A stretch of 64,000 nt of DNA, taken from Rickettsia rhipicephali str. 3-7-female6-CWPP (GTDB lineage Bacteria > Pseudomonadota > Alphaproteobacteria > Rickettsiales > Rickettsiaceae). The notes under the pieces are model-generated. The model did not search any database, was not told where the DNA came from, and was given only the letters and a program-made list of their open reading frames with translations. The stretch spans positions 496,001-560,000 of the forward strand of contig NC_017042.1 of the NCBI RefSeq assembly GCF_000284075.1, given 5' to 3'. The translations under genes and the position numbers were made by a program. Position 1 is the first letter of the stretch, and each line of letters starts with the position of its first letter. Of the stretch, positions 47,739 to 56,385 are shown piece by piece.

Positions 47739-48506
47739 TTATTTAATATTACTTAAGAGTCTAATTACTTCTTCTAAGGAATTTGTCATTACCGTTAAAT
47801 CTTCTTCTCTAGATAAATTATGGTGACCGTCTTTAATTAGCTTCATTACTATTTGTTTGCTCGTTATTTTTTCTAATAATTTTACTGAAACATTATAAGG
47901 CACGTCTTCATCTAACATCCCATGCATTAGATGTACCGGTATATTTATATCAATCTGTTTCTTTGTCAATAATAAATGTTTTTTTGCATCTTCTATCAGT
48001 TTATAGCTTATAGGATATTTATGCTCACAATTTTTACCGCTTACTTCTAGTATTCCCTCTTTTTGCATCTTATTTTGATCATTTAGAGATATATTTTGCC
48101 AAATATTTTCAGTAAAATCTGAAGCAGGGGCTACACACACAAGTCCCTTTATTTTATCAGGAAATCTTAAAGCCGCAAGAAGTGCTAGCCATCCTCCCAT
48201 GCTCGAACCTACTAATATCGCCTCCGTATTAATTAATTTGTCTAAAACTAGTGATACTCCTTCTAACCAATCACTAATTGTTTGATCCTTAAATTGTCCC
48301 GATGCGTTCCCATGGCCGAAATTATCAAAAACAATAAAATTATAATTGTTTTTTTTACAATAATCTATTAAATAGATAGCCTTAGTTGATTGCATACTAG
48401 ACATTAAGCCGTGTAAAAAAATTACAGATGGAATATTTGTATTAATTATTCTATAATTATCATAGACAATAAATTTGTCTTGTGTTTTATTATAAAGCTT
48501 GTGCAT
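47739..48506 (-). CDS. Alpha/beta hydrolase
   Basis: Serine hydrolase of about 255 residues from the Met at 48506 (MHKLYNKTQDK). The oxyanion loop is FLHGLMSSMQS, the nucleophile elbow is GSSMGG with the central Ser about residue 102, then Asp in MLDEDVPYNVS and His in DGHHNLS complete the triad. A longer frame from 48566 would overlap the divergent glycosyltransferase start, so the shorter start is preferred. Substrate unknown; family members include esterases and acyl-peptide hydrolase-like enzymes. Confidence 0.8.
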   Translation of the reverse strand: MHKLYNKTQDKFIVYDNYRIINTNIPSVIFLHGLMSSMQSTKAIYLIDYCKKNNYNFIVFDNFGHGNASGQFKDQTISDWLEGVSLVLDKLINTEAILVGSSMGGWLALLAALRFPDKIKGLVCVAPASDFTENIWQNISLNDQNKMQKEGILEVSGKNCEHKYPISYKLIEDAKKHLLLTKKQIDINIPVHLMHGMLDEDVPYNVSVKLLEKITSKQIVMKLIKDGHHNLSREEDLTVMTNSLEEVIRLLSNIK

Positions 48507-48534
48507 TTTAAATATTTTAATAGATTGAGATTTA

Positions 48535-49707
48535 ATGCCTTCATTAAAGTCAAGTAAACGATACAATAAATATACTATTTTACAAGTAGTTCCTGCTCTA
48601 GTTTCGGGAGGGGTTGAAAGAGGTACTATAGAAGTTGCAAAATATCTTAAAATTCTCGGTCATACTCCTATCATAATTTCAGCAGGCGGTACTCTAGTTA
48701 AAGAGTTAGATAAGGAAGATATATTGCATATTGAAATGAATAGTAGCAGTAAAAATCCTTTTGTAATTCTGAATAATGCAAAATTGATAGCAGAAATAAT
48801 CAAAAAATATAATGTTGATATAGTTCATACAAGATCAAGAGCACCGGCATGGAGTTCATATCTAGCAACAAAATGGACAAATGCTAAATTTTTGACTACC
48901 TTTCATGGGGTTTATAATATTCCGAATAGTTTTAAAAAATATTATAATAGCATAATGCTAAAAGGCAAGAAAGTTATTGCCGTGTCTAATTTTGTAAAAC
49001 AACACTTGCTCGAAAACTATAAAATTGATGAAGATAAAATAGTAGTAATTAAGCGTGGAGTGAATTGTAATTATTTCGATCCCGCAAATTTAACGCCGGA
49101 AAAACTCGCAAAATGTTGTGATAAATATGATGCACCAAGTAACATGCCGATAATATTCATGCCTTCTAGAATGACAAGCTGGAAAGGACATCTTGTTCTA
49201 GTAGAAGCATTAAGTAAATTAAAACATAGAGACTTTTATTGTTTAATGGTCGGTGATATATCTAGACATCCCAATTTTACTAATAGAGTAAAAGAGCTTA
49301 TAGCTAATCTAAAACTTCAAAATAAAATTCAAATTTTTGGTAATGATTCGGATATAATAAACCTATATGGGATTTCCGATATTATCGTTTCTGCCTCAAT
49401 CGAGCCTGAAGCTTTCGGGCGTACTATTATAGAAGGGCAGGCGATGGAGAAGCTTGTTATTGCAACTAATATCGGCGGGGCAGTAGAGACAATAAATAAT
49501 AATATAACCGGTTTCCACGTAGAACCAAATAATGCCGAAGCGTTAGCACAGAAAATCGATTATTGTTTCTCGATTTTAGGTACTGATACTGCTAAGAAAA
49601 TCCAAGAAGCGGCAAGACATACGGTAATTAATAATTTCTCTCTTGATCTGATGCTAAGAAAAAACCTTGAAATCTATAAAGAAATCTTAAAAAACTCCCA
49701 TAATTGA
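48535..49707 (+). CDS. GT4-family glycosyltransferase
   Basis: 390-residue GT-B glycosyltransferase. N-terminal QVVPALVSGGVERGTIEVAK, middle RMTSWKGHLVLVEALSKL, and the donor-site block EPEAFGRTIIEGQAMEKLVI with GGAVETI are GT4 hallmarks. It is divergent from the hydrolase gene, with 28 bases between the chosen starts. It probably takes part in lipopolysaccharide or polysaccharide assembly with the cluster at 38.6-45.8 kb, although it is not in the same operon. Intact. Confidence 0.88.
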   Translation: MPSLKSSKRYNKYTILQVVPALVSGGVERGTIEVAKYLKILGHTPIIISAGGTLVKELDKEDILHIEMNSSSKNPFVILNNAKLIAEIIKKYNVDIVHTRSRAPAWSSYLATKWTNAKFLTTFHGVYNIPNSFKKYYNSIMLKGKKVIAVSNFVKQHLLENYKIDEDKIVVIKRGVNCNYFDPANLTPEKLAKCCDKYDAPSNMPIIFMPSRMTSWKGHLVLVEALSKLKHRDFYCLMVGDISRHPNFTNRVKELIANLKLQNKIQIFGNDSDIINLYGISDIIVSASIEPEAFGRTIIEGQAMEKLVIATNIGGAVETINNNITGFHVEPNNAEALAQKIDYCFSILGTDTAKKIQEAARHTVINNFSLDLMLRKNLEIYKEILKNSHN

Positions 49708-49775
49708 ACATCTAGATTTAGTATATACTTATGATAAATGAAAAGTAGTCAAGTATATAGGGTTGAATAGAATAG

Positions 49776-51920
49776 CTATTCTCCTAATAATTTTATTTCA
49801 GCATACAAATCTTCAAGATTTATATACTGATCATAAAAATTATTATAGTCATGAGATTTACTGTCATGATGCACTACAAGCATTAAAGTTTCCGGTAAAA
49901 ATTCTTTTAAATCTTGTTGTGCATTTTCTATAGATATTTTATCAAGATTAGCAAATATCTCGTCTAAAATTAATATTTTAGGGTTTAAAATTATAGCTTT
50001 AATGATTCCAATTTTTTTCTTTTGACTGCCACTTGGTGCATTTATTACATCATAATTTTTATCACTTAAGTGCGTAATTAATGTACCTAGATCTAATTTT
50101 ATAAATAGTGTGTTAATTTTTTCTTCTAATAATTGCTTATTACTTTTAATGATTGATTGATCAAGGCTGGAGGTTATTATTTCAAATAAGTAGATTAAAC
50201 CGGTATGTAACTATTCTGATCAATAAATATTATTTTTGGATTGTGATAATGGGTAGGTATGGAAATTTCACCAATGCTATGGCGCATGGATCAGCAATAC
50301 AATTGACTAAACTCTTTAAAAAAGTAGTGTGGCCTTTTCCTGAGGAAGCTGAAAGAATATAATGTGCTCCTAGTTTGAATACTAATTTTTCAAAACTCAA
50401 AATAGTTCTTTCTTCTATAATTAGGTTATAATCAGAAATTACAAGTTCATCGTTTGTATCATTAGTAGACCATGTTATTCCTTTTTTATTCTCAGAAGAA
50501 ATTGCCTCTATTAATTTTGTAATTCTCGCTTGTGATATAACTGCTCCACTAAAGATTATTTTTAATGAGGAACTTGTTAAGAACGATTTTAAGGTTTCAA
50601 GCCAAGGATTAAGTAGTAGAGCTTGCTCAGGCGTAATCTCTTTTTTACTTTATAAATATAGTAAAGTGATTTTATGAATTTATCGGAGATATCTAGTATA
50701 GTAGTTATAGTATTTTTTGTGCTATCTAAAAACAACATTTTCTTTGATATTTCTTTTTTAGCTTTAAATTGCTTGGCATATTGATTTTGTACAAATTGAG
50801 CAGAATCAGTTAACAAGATATTTGAAGTATTAGAGGATATATTTCTTACTATAGAAGCTTTATTTTCGTTAATTTTCTCTGCTTCTTGCCTGTAAGAAAT
50901 ATCCAGTTGATATAATATATTTAAAAATCCTTGCTTAATATTTTCAAACTCATTAAATATAATAGCTCCTGGAACTAAATTCATTATATCTTGCAATGCA
51001 ATAAGCTGTATAATTTTTTGAGTGGTTAATTTCCCTAATTGTAAAATTCCAATAGTGAAAGTATTATTAAGATCATTAAATAAATTATTAGTAATAGCTT
51101 CTTATATCCTTTAATCCTAAGATTTTACTTTTATATTCCTCGTTTAGTAACAGTTCTAAAGCTTTTTGTTCGATTAAATCTTGAGTATTTTGTGTTAAAG
51201 AAGCTTTATATGATTGGAATAGTGTGCTTATTATATTTTTGCCACACCATAAAATACTGATTTTTGCTCCTTGAGAAACAAGAGGTCCTATAGCAGCATT
51301 AGGGTCCTGTATGAGTAAGGTTAATGCAATTAATGTATTGCCATCATTTCCGGTATAGTTAATAAAACTACTAATTTATTTATGCTTCAATTAAATCTAA
51401 AACCCTTGGGTTACATCTTTAATTTCATTTTTTGAATCATGTTTAAAATTGTTAGAAAGTATATTAGAATCAATTACCCTAATATTAGGAGTTAAGTTTG
51501 TCTGCATTTCTTTTAAATTTTCCTGATAATTTAAGAAATCAGTCCCATAATATGCTAAGCCTACTATTGCAACTGTAGAAGTTAAATAAATTGGTACTGA
51601 ATAATTAGGAAAAGTTGTGATGAGATTTGTAGTAATAGGGTAGATTAAACTTCCTTTAAATGTGGCAGAAGTAAGATAATGTTTCTGAAAATACCCTTCG
51701 GTTATTAAGATTTCATCAGCAAGAGTGGCCGAAACAAAAAGACTGCTTCCTGTTGTCCCATTTATAATAAAACCAGTTATACTGCTAATTATTAAATGCG
51801 TTCCATATGCTAACTTCTTGGAAAAGGTAGAAGCAGTATTATATGTTCTTAAAAATAATACGCAAGTAGAAACAATTATTATATATAGGGCATTATTTAT
51901 TAAAAATAGGTATTAGGTAT
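49776..51920 (-). pseudogene. SbmA/YddA-like ABC transporter (permease-ATPase), broken
   Basis: Minus-strand remnant of a fused permease-ATPase of about 650 codons. The 5' part (51920-51410) is membrane-like (LIISSITGFIINGTTGSS, VPIYLTSTVAIVGLAYYG); further pieces read IGPLVSQGAKISILWCGK and, at 50996-50589, a helical segment. The ATPase begins with a damaged Walker A (SASSGKGHTTFLKSLVN), continues with KFPYLP and ends with signature-like NAPSGSQKKKIGIIKAI, Walker B KILILDEIFANLD and HHDS. Many frameshifts and stops lie between. The layout (single Walker region after five or six membrane segments, and FPYLP) suggests the SbmA/YddA peptide or cofactor transporter group; exact relative uncertain. 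Confidence 0.7.
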
Positions 51921-52066
51921 CGTCATTGTGAGCGGGCGTTGTTGTGTGTATCGAAAAAGGCACTCGGTGTCATACCGTGGTTTGACCACGGTATCCAAAA
52001 ACAACTAAAAATACTAATAATGTTAGTATTTTAAACTGGATCCCGCGATCAAGTCGCGGGATGACA
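51918..52066. repeat. Composite: family A fragment, outer flank and family D repeat
   Basis: ATCGTCATTGTGAGCGGG (family A left arm) is followed by CGTTGTTGTGTGTATCG (outer flank) and a complete family D copy at 51968-52066 with TCATACCGTGGTTTGACCACGG and CCGCGATCAAGTCGCGGGATGACA. A nested arrangement of repeat pieces. Confidence 0.75.
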
Positions 52067-52097
52067 ACTGAAAAACTGATCCACACAGCAATACCTT

Positions 52098-52200
52098 TCG
52101 GGCGATTGAAAGTAGCGTGGCACTCCATAAAAATAATAAAAAAATGCTAATTTTTAGCATTTTTTTATTTCCTTGCTTCGTCAAAATTACAGTCTTTTTC
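52098..52200. repeat. Family A fragment, long-centre form
   Basis: Degenerate copy: GCGTGGCACTCCATAAAA, a centre AAAATGCTAATTTTTAGCATTTT, then CTTGCTTCGTCAAAATTACAGTC, matching the left half of the copies at 3039 and 16854 in inverted orientation. Outer arms are lost. Confidence 0.65.
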
Positions 52201-52306
52201 TTAGCTCAGACGTTAAATTCTTAACTAATCTATCTTTAATAAACGCTGCCGAATTAGGTGATAAGTTGTATTATAGTATAAAGAAAAAATGTAGGTGTAG
52301 GGAAAA

Positions 52307-52341
52307 AAGTAAAAAGGCAGATAAATAAAACCTACCTTTTT
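52307..52341 (-). terminator. Rho-independent terminator of rpsD
   Basis: Just after the rpsD stop on the minus strand, AAAAAGGTAG and CTGCCTTTTT pair around an 11-base A-T loop (one G-T pair), followed by ACTTTTTT. A weak-GC stem as expected in an AT-rich genome. Confidence 0.6.
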
Positions 52342-52348
52342 GTAATTA

Positions 52349-52966
52349 TTAACGAGAATATAACTCGATTACTAAATGCACTTCTGCTTCAAAAGGATAT
52401 GGGACATCAGAAAGAGCAGGAACTCTTAAATATTTACCGGTTAATGAAGGTACATCAAATGATAAATACCCCGGTGTTGTTTGACCTTGTTTTGAAACGG
52501 ATTCTTGGATAAGCGGTATTTGTTTTACAGATTCTTTAACTTCTATAACATCGCCTGCCTTTAGTCGTATGCTTGCGATATCGACTTTCTTACCGTTTAA
52601 TTTAATATGTCCGTGTGAAACTAACTGTCTTGCAGCAAAAATAGTTGGAGCTATATTCATTCTATAAACTACCGTATCAAGTCTACTTTCAAGTAACCCA
52701 ATGAAGTTTTCACCGGTATTACCTTTCATTTTTTGAGCAAGTGCAAAAATATTTCTAAATTGTTTTTCAGTGACACGACCGTAGTGGCATTTCAATCTTT
52801 GCTTAGCTTTTAAATGTAAACCATAATCTGAAGTTTTAATCATGGTATTCTGCCCATGTTGCCCGGGACGATAATTTCGTGTATTGAAAGCATCCTTGCT
52901 ATCACCCCATAGACTTACTCCAAGTCTTCTACTAGCTTTATATTTAGAACGAACAATTTTTGTCAC
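52349..52966 (-). CDS. rpsD: 30S ribosomal protein S4
   Basis: 205-residue primary rRNA-binding protein of the small subunit. It begins [20 protein letters not shown], shows the four-helix N-terminal region with NYRPGQHGQ, and the S4 domain ([31 protein letters not shown]). The start is the GTG at 52966, with AAGGA 8-9 bases upstream. A longer frame back to 53032 starts inside the promoter and is not the true start. Transcribed alone, with its own promoter and terminator. Confidence 0.95.
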   Translation of the reverse strand: MTKIVRSKYKASRRLGVSLWGDSKDAFNTRNYRPGQHGQNTMIKTSDYGLHLKAKQRLKCHYGRVTEKQFRNIFALAQKMKGNTGENFIGLLESRLDTVVYRMNIAPTIFAARQLVSHGHIKLNGKKVDIASIRLKAGDVIEVKESVKQIPLIQESVSKQGQTTPGYLSFDVPSLTGKYLRVPALSDVPYPFEAEVHLVIELYSR

Positions 52967-53003
52967 TGATAATATCCTTAACTTATTATTTGAATTACAA
53001 AAA

Positions 53004-53032
53004 AATATATACATTTCTTGCATCAAAGTCAA
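53004..53032 (-). promoter_or_regulatory. Near-consensus promoter of rpsD
   Basis: On the minus strand TTGACT (53032-53027), a 17-base spacer and TATATT (53009-53004). Transcription would begin about 30 bases before the GTG start of rpsD at 52966, which supports that start choice. Confidence 0.65.
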
Positions 53033-53083
53033 TCATTGATTTTTAACCTAAAACTTTTTATATTTAATTAAAAAATATTTCAT

Positions 53084-54001
53084 ATGAGTTCTTTAGTAAG
53101 GCCAATCAATTTAGGTAAAATCAATCATTCACAAAGTACTGTTAAAGACTATATTTTACTTATGAAACCGCGTGTAATATCGCTTGTGATTTTTACGGGT
53201 TTTGTAGGTATGTGGCTTGCTCCTTATTCCGTGCATCCGTTTATTGCTGGTATTGCAGTTGTTTGCATAGCTCTTGGGGCAGGTAGTGCAGGGGCAATTA
53301 ATATGTGGTACGATAGAGACATCGATAGCTTAATGAAACGTACCCAAAAAAGACCGATAGTAAGAGGAGTTATAGAATCTGATGAAGCTTTATCTTTTGG
53401 TTTGATAACGGGATTTTTTGCAGTATTTTTTATGGCTTTATGTGTTAATCTACTTGCATCCTTTTTACTGCTATTCACTATTTTTTATTATATCTGTATT
53501 TATACTATTTGGTTAAAGCGTCGTTCTATACAAAATATCGTTATTGGCGGAGTATCGGGAGCATTACCTCCTGTGATAGGTTATGCAGCGGTAAGCAATA
53601 CTATATCTCTAGAGTCGATTATATTATTTTTGATTATTTTTATTTGGACGCCGCCGCATTCATGGGCTCTTGCTTTATTCTGTAACGATGACTACAAAAA
53701 CTGTAAAGTACCGATGATGCCTGCAGTAAAAGGGACTTTATATACTAAAAAACAAATTCTAATTTACAGTATTCTTTTATTTATTGTTTCGCTAATGCCT
53801 TTTTTTATTGGAATGAATAATTTTATATATTTAATAATTTCTGGTATTCTTGGGGTAGTATTTCTATATTATGCTGGTTCTTTATTCTATGACACCTCTG
53901 ATAACAAACAAGCTAAACGATTTTTTGCCTATTCGATATTTTACTTGTTTTTTATATTTTTACTTTTGTACTCAACTAACACTATATCCACTATTAGCTG
54001 A
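53084..54001 (+). CDS. ctaB: Protoheme IX farnesyltransferase (heme o synthase)
   Basis: 305-residue UbiA-family prenyltransferase with nine or so membrane segments. The first Asp-rich motif is [15 protein letters not shown] followed by QKRPIVRG; the second is around [14 protein letters not shown]. It farnesylates heme b to heme o for the terminal oxidases. Also named cyoE. Intact; divergent from rpsD. Confidence 0.93.
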   Translation: MSSLVRPINLGKINHSQSTVKDYILLMKPRVISLVIFTGFVGMWLAPYSVHPFIAGIAVVCIALGAGSAGAINMWYDRDIDSLMKRTQKRPIVRGVIESDEALSFGLITGFFAVFFMALCVNLLASFLLLFTIFYYICIYTIWLKRRSIQNIVIGGVSGALPPVIGYAAVSNTISLESIILFLIIFIWTPPHSWALALFCNDDYKNCKVPMMPAVKGTLYTKKQILIYSILLFIVSLMPFFIGMNNFIYLIISGILGVVFLYYAGSLFYDTSDNKQAKRFFAYSIFYLFFIFLLLYSTNTISTIS

Positions 54002-54025
54002 GAGATAATAGTGTTGGGTTACTTT

Positions 54026-54103
54026 TATGGAAGATAAAATTGAAACACAACGTGAAGAAACATATCATAAGTTTATTTTCATGCAAGTGATTTTTTATTT
54101 ATA
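54026..54103 (+). pseudogene. Possible remnant of a small membrane protein after ctaB
   Basis: A 25-codon frame, MEDKIETQREETYHKF then IFMQVIFYL, begins 25 bases after ctaB; hydrophobic coding seems to continue in other frames (FLNFMLLF). It looks like the start of a small single-helix protein that has decayed. Very short, so the call is weak. Confidence 0.3.
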
Positions 54104-55041
54104 ACTGTAATTTTTAAATTTTATGCTTTTGTTTCGTAATTTTGATAAGTAGGAAGAGTTAGAATATATATCGTATTTTATTCCATGGGAGCAACCTATC
54201 ATGCAACACACTCCATCGTTGGATAAAACTACTCTTAATATACCGGCTTTATAACGTACTGCCTTGCCTCCATATTCGCTTACTTTATTTTCCTGTATAT
54301 TTGGTTGTCAAATTAAAGCTTCACTCTATAATCCATTTGAGGCAATATTTCTTTCATGCTGCTTATCGTTATGCGTTAAAAATATGCATTCCGCTTTTAT
54401 AAACGGTTTATATTGGTTATTTATGTATTGAGCTAAATCTTCAAATAACTTTGCATATTCGGTAAGCCAGCCTTCATAAGCAATAATAGGAGCAAAGTTT
54501 AGATGAACTTCGTAACCTGCTTCAATAAAAATATTCACCGCTTTTATTCTCTCGATAATTGGACTCGTTTTTGGCTCTAATATCTCACTCATTCTTGCTG
54601 GCATCAAACTAAATCTAATCCTTATTTTGTTTTCAGGATTAAAATTAAGTAATTTAGGATTGACATATTTAGTAGCTAAATTTACTTTAGCACGTGGATC
54701 TTCTTTAAAGCAATTAAATATCTTTAACCAATTAGTGTGTTTCCAATGCAAACTTACATTGGTAGAACAACCTATATCATATGTCCAATATTTAGAATCT
54801 GTTTGATTGGAAATTTTAGTCGGTAAATTTGCTATATGTTTATCCAATACGTGTCAAGTATTTGATCTATATTTTCATTGATATATAATGTCTCATAGTT
54901 ATGACGCATAACATAACAATAACTATTTCTGCAACCTCCGGCACAGCCATACATGAAGTTAGGCATTATGTAATCAGTTGATTTGCCATTATTAGGACGT
55001 ACGTGCAAAGTTTTCGTATTTTGTACTATTTTCTTAATCAT
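54095..55041 (-). pseudogene. Spore-photoproduct-lyase-like radical SAM protein, broken
   Basis: Starts MIKKIVQNTKTLHVRPNNGK, then MPNFMYGCAGGCRNSYCYVM, a Cys cluster like that of the SPL group of radical SAM proteins, though read here as CX3CX4C. Near 54840 a frameshift joins LDKHIANLPTKIS; the next piece has YDIGCSTNVSLHWKH, IRIRFSLMPARMSEIL and ILNFAPI-like HLNFAPIIAYEGWL. In-frame TAG near 54323 and TGA near 54308 are followed by QENKVSEYGGKAVRY, the conserved C-terminal region, to a stop at 54095. At least three lesions. Confidence 0.8.
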
Positions 55042-55156
55042 ACGATTTTAAATTAAAGTTTATTTAAAATACTTACTTAGCTTTACAAACTTCAGATTTA
55101 TTTACTTACATTGAAATTGTAGTTATAAATTATTAATTACAAATATATCATAAGTT

Positions 55157-55635
55157 ATGGCAAAACCAAGCTATCTAAATTTTGATAATAAAAGTTATAA
55201 ATGGAAAAATGATATTGAGTATCGTAAATGCCCGGAAAGCTATAGAGTAGGTAAAGGTGAGCAAGGAGTATGCATTGGTCAACCATATAAAAATGAAATT
55301 TTGCCTTATTGGAAGTTTAAAACTCCTGAAATTGCTAAAGAAAGTAGTGAAAAAATATATGAAATATTTTTAAAATCCTTAGATGATAATGATTGTGTTG
55401 GAGCTGATATGGCGCGTAAATATTTGCAGATGGGTTTTACTAGAAGTAGACGTTATGCTAATTATAAAGGTGGGAAAAAATATAACAAAGAACATGATTA
55501 TAAGAAATTAGAAAGAGGAGGGGGATCCAAAAAAAAGTGAAAAGTGCCGATATATTTTTCAAAAAATGACAAGTGGCAGAAGAGTATGAGAAATATAAAA
55601 AGATGAAAATAGAATGGAAAAAACAATATGGGTAA
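55157..55635 (+). pseudogene. DUF4385 protein, C-terminus frameshifted
   Basis: The 127-codon open part is well conserved: DIEYRKCPESYRVGKGEQGV, PYKNEILPYWKFKTPEIA, VGADMARKYLQMGFTRSRRY and ANYKGGKKYN. After GGGSKKK it stops at 55540. One base away, the next frame gives KSADIFFKK, then TGA where Trp (TGG) is expected, then QVAEEYEKYKKMKIEW and a stop at 55635. So it lost its last 30 residues by one frameshift in an A run and one nonsense change. DUF4385 has no known function. The open N-terminal part may still be made. Confidence 0.8.
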
Positions 55636-55693
55636 ATATTAGCTTTACCAAGTTAGTGTTTTTATATTATGGTAGATTAATAGAGGATAAATT

Positions 55694-56221
55694 ATGACTA
55701 AAGATGAAATTGTGGAGCTGTTTAAAAAATATCTCGATCTTCATAACAGATATCAATATCAAGAAGAAAAAGACAATCTACGACAATTCGTTGACACTGA
55801 TCCTGAAGAACTTTCAAATTTTATTGAAACTTAAACTGAAAAATATAACAATAGAGAAGCTGAAGTTTGTCATAGTTTAAGTTCTATTTTAATGGAAAAA
55901 CAACAAGATAATGCGATTAAATTATTAAAGAAAGCTATTGAACTAGATCCAAGTAAAGCATACTCTCACGAAGAGTTTTTTAATAAATTACATAAAAATC
56001 CGGAGGAAGTACTCGCTTCTATCAAAAGAGCTATAGGGTTAAATCCAAATAAAAAATCATTATATGAAGACCTTATTATTTTGTTGACAAAGGCAAATTA
56101 TGATGAAGAAGCAGCAAAAATTACTAAAGCAATTCAAGATTTCCCTAAAAACATACCTAATTTGGTCTTAGATACTGAGGAAACAAAGGATGTGTATCCA
56201 TTAGGTTTGGCACAGGAATAA
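55694..56221 (+). pseudogene. TPR protein gene with one in-frame stop
   Basis: Begins MTKDEIVELFKKYLDLHNRY and continues to SNFIET, then TAA at 55832-55834, after which the same frame runs on unbroken to 56221: TEKYNNREAEVCHSL, then TPR-like units (NAIKLLKKAIELDPSKAY, VLASIKRAIGLNPNKKSLYE). Only one lesion was found. An internal start at 55892 could yield a 109-residue TPR protein. Function unknown. Confidence 0.75.
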
Positions 56222-56385
56222 CTGTATCAAAACGTGGGTATTTACGAGTTTTTCACTGTCATCTAGTTTGCTTACTAACTTAAAGTCTAGAAAAAATAAC
56301 TTCAACATTGTTACTACACTATATGTTTTGCTGGATGATGACATAGAGAGGAATAATAAGTCACACAATACCCGTGACGGTCACA

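Noticed and set aside
48507-48566. Longer start for the alpha/beta hydrolase
   Set aside because: The extra 20 residues overlap the divergent glycosyltransferase start and precede a Met that suits the family start better; not excluded.
52187-52280. Short minus-strand segment reading NLSPNSAAFIKDRLVKNLTSEL
   Set aside because: It looks protein-like but is only about 25 codons, ends inside a repeat, and has no recognisable family; too short to call.
52967-53032. Longer start for S4
   Set aside because: It would begin in the -35 box of the promoter; the S4 family starts at the GTG.
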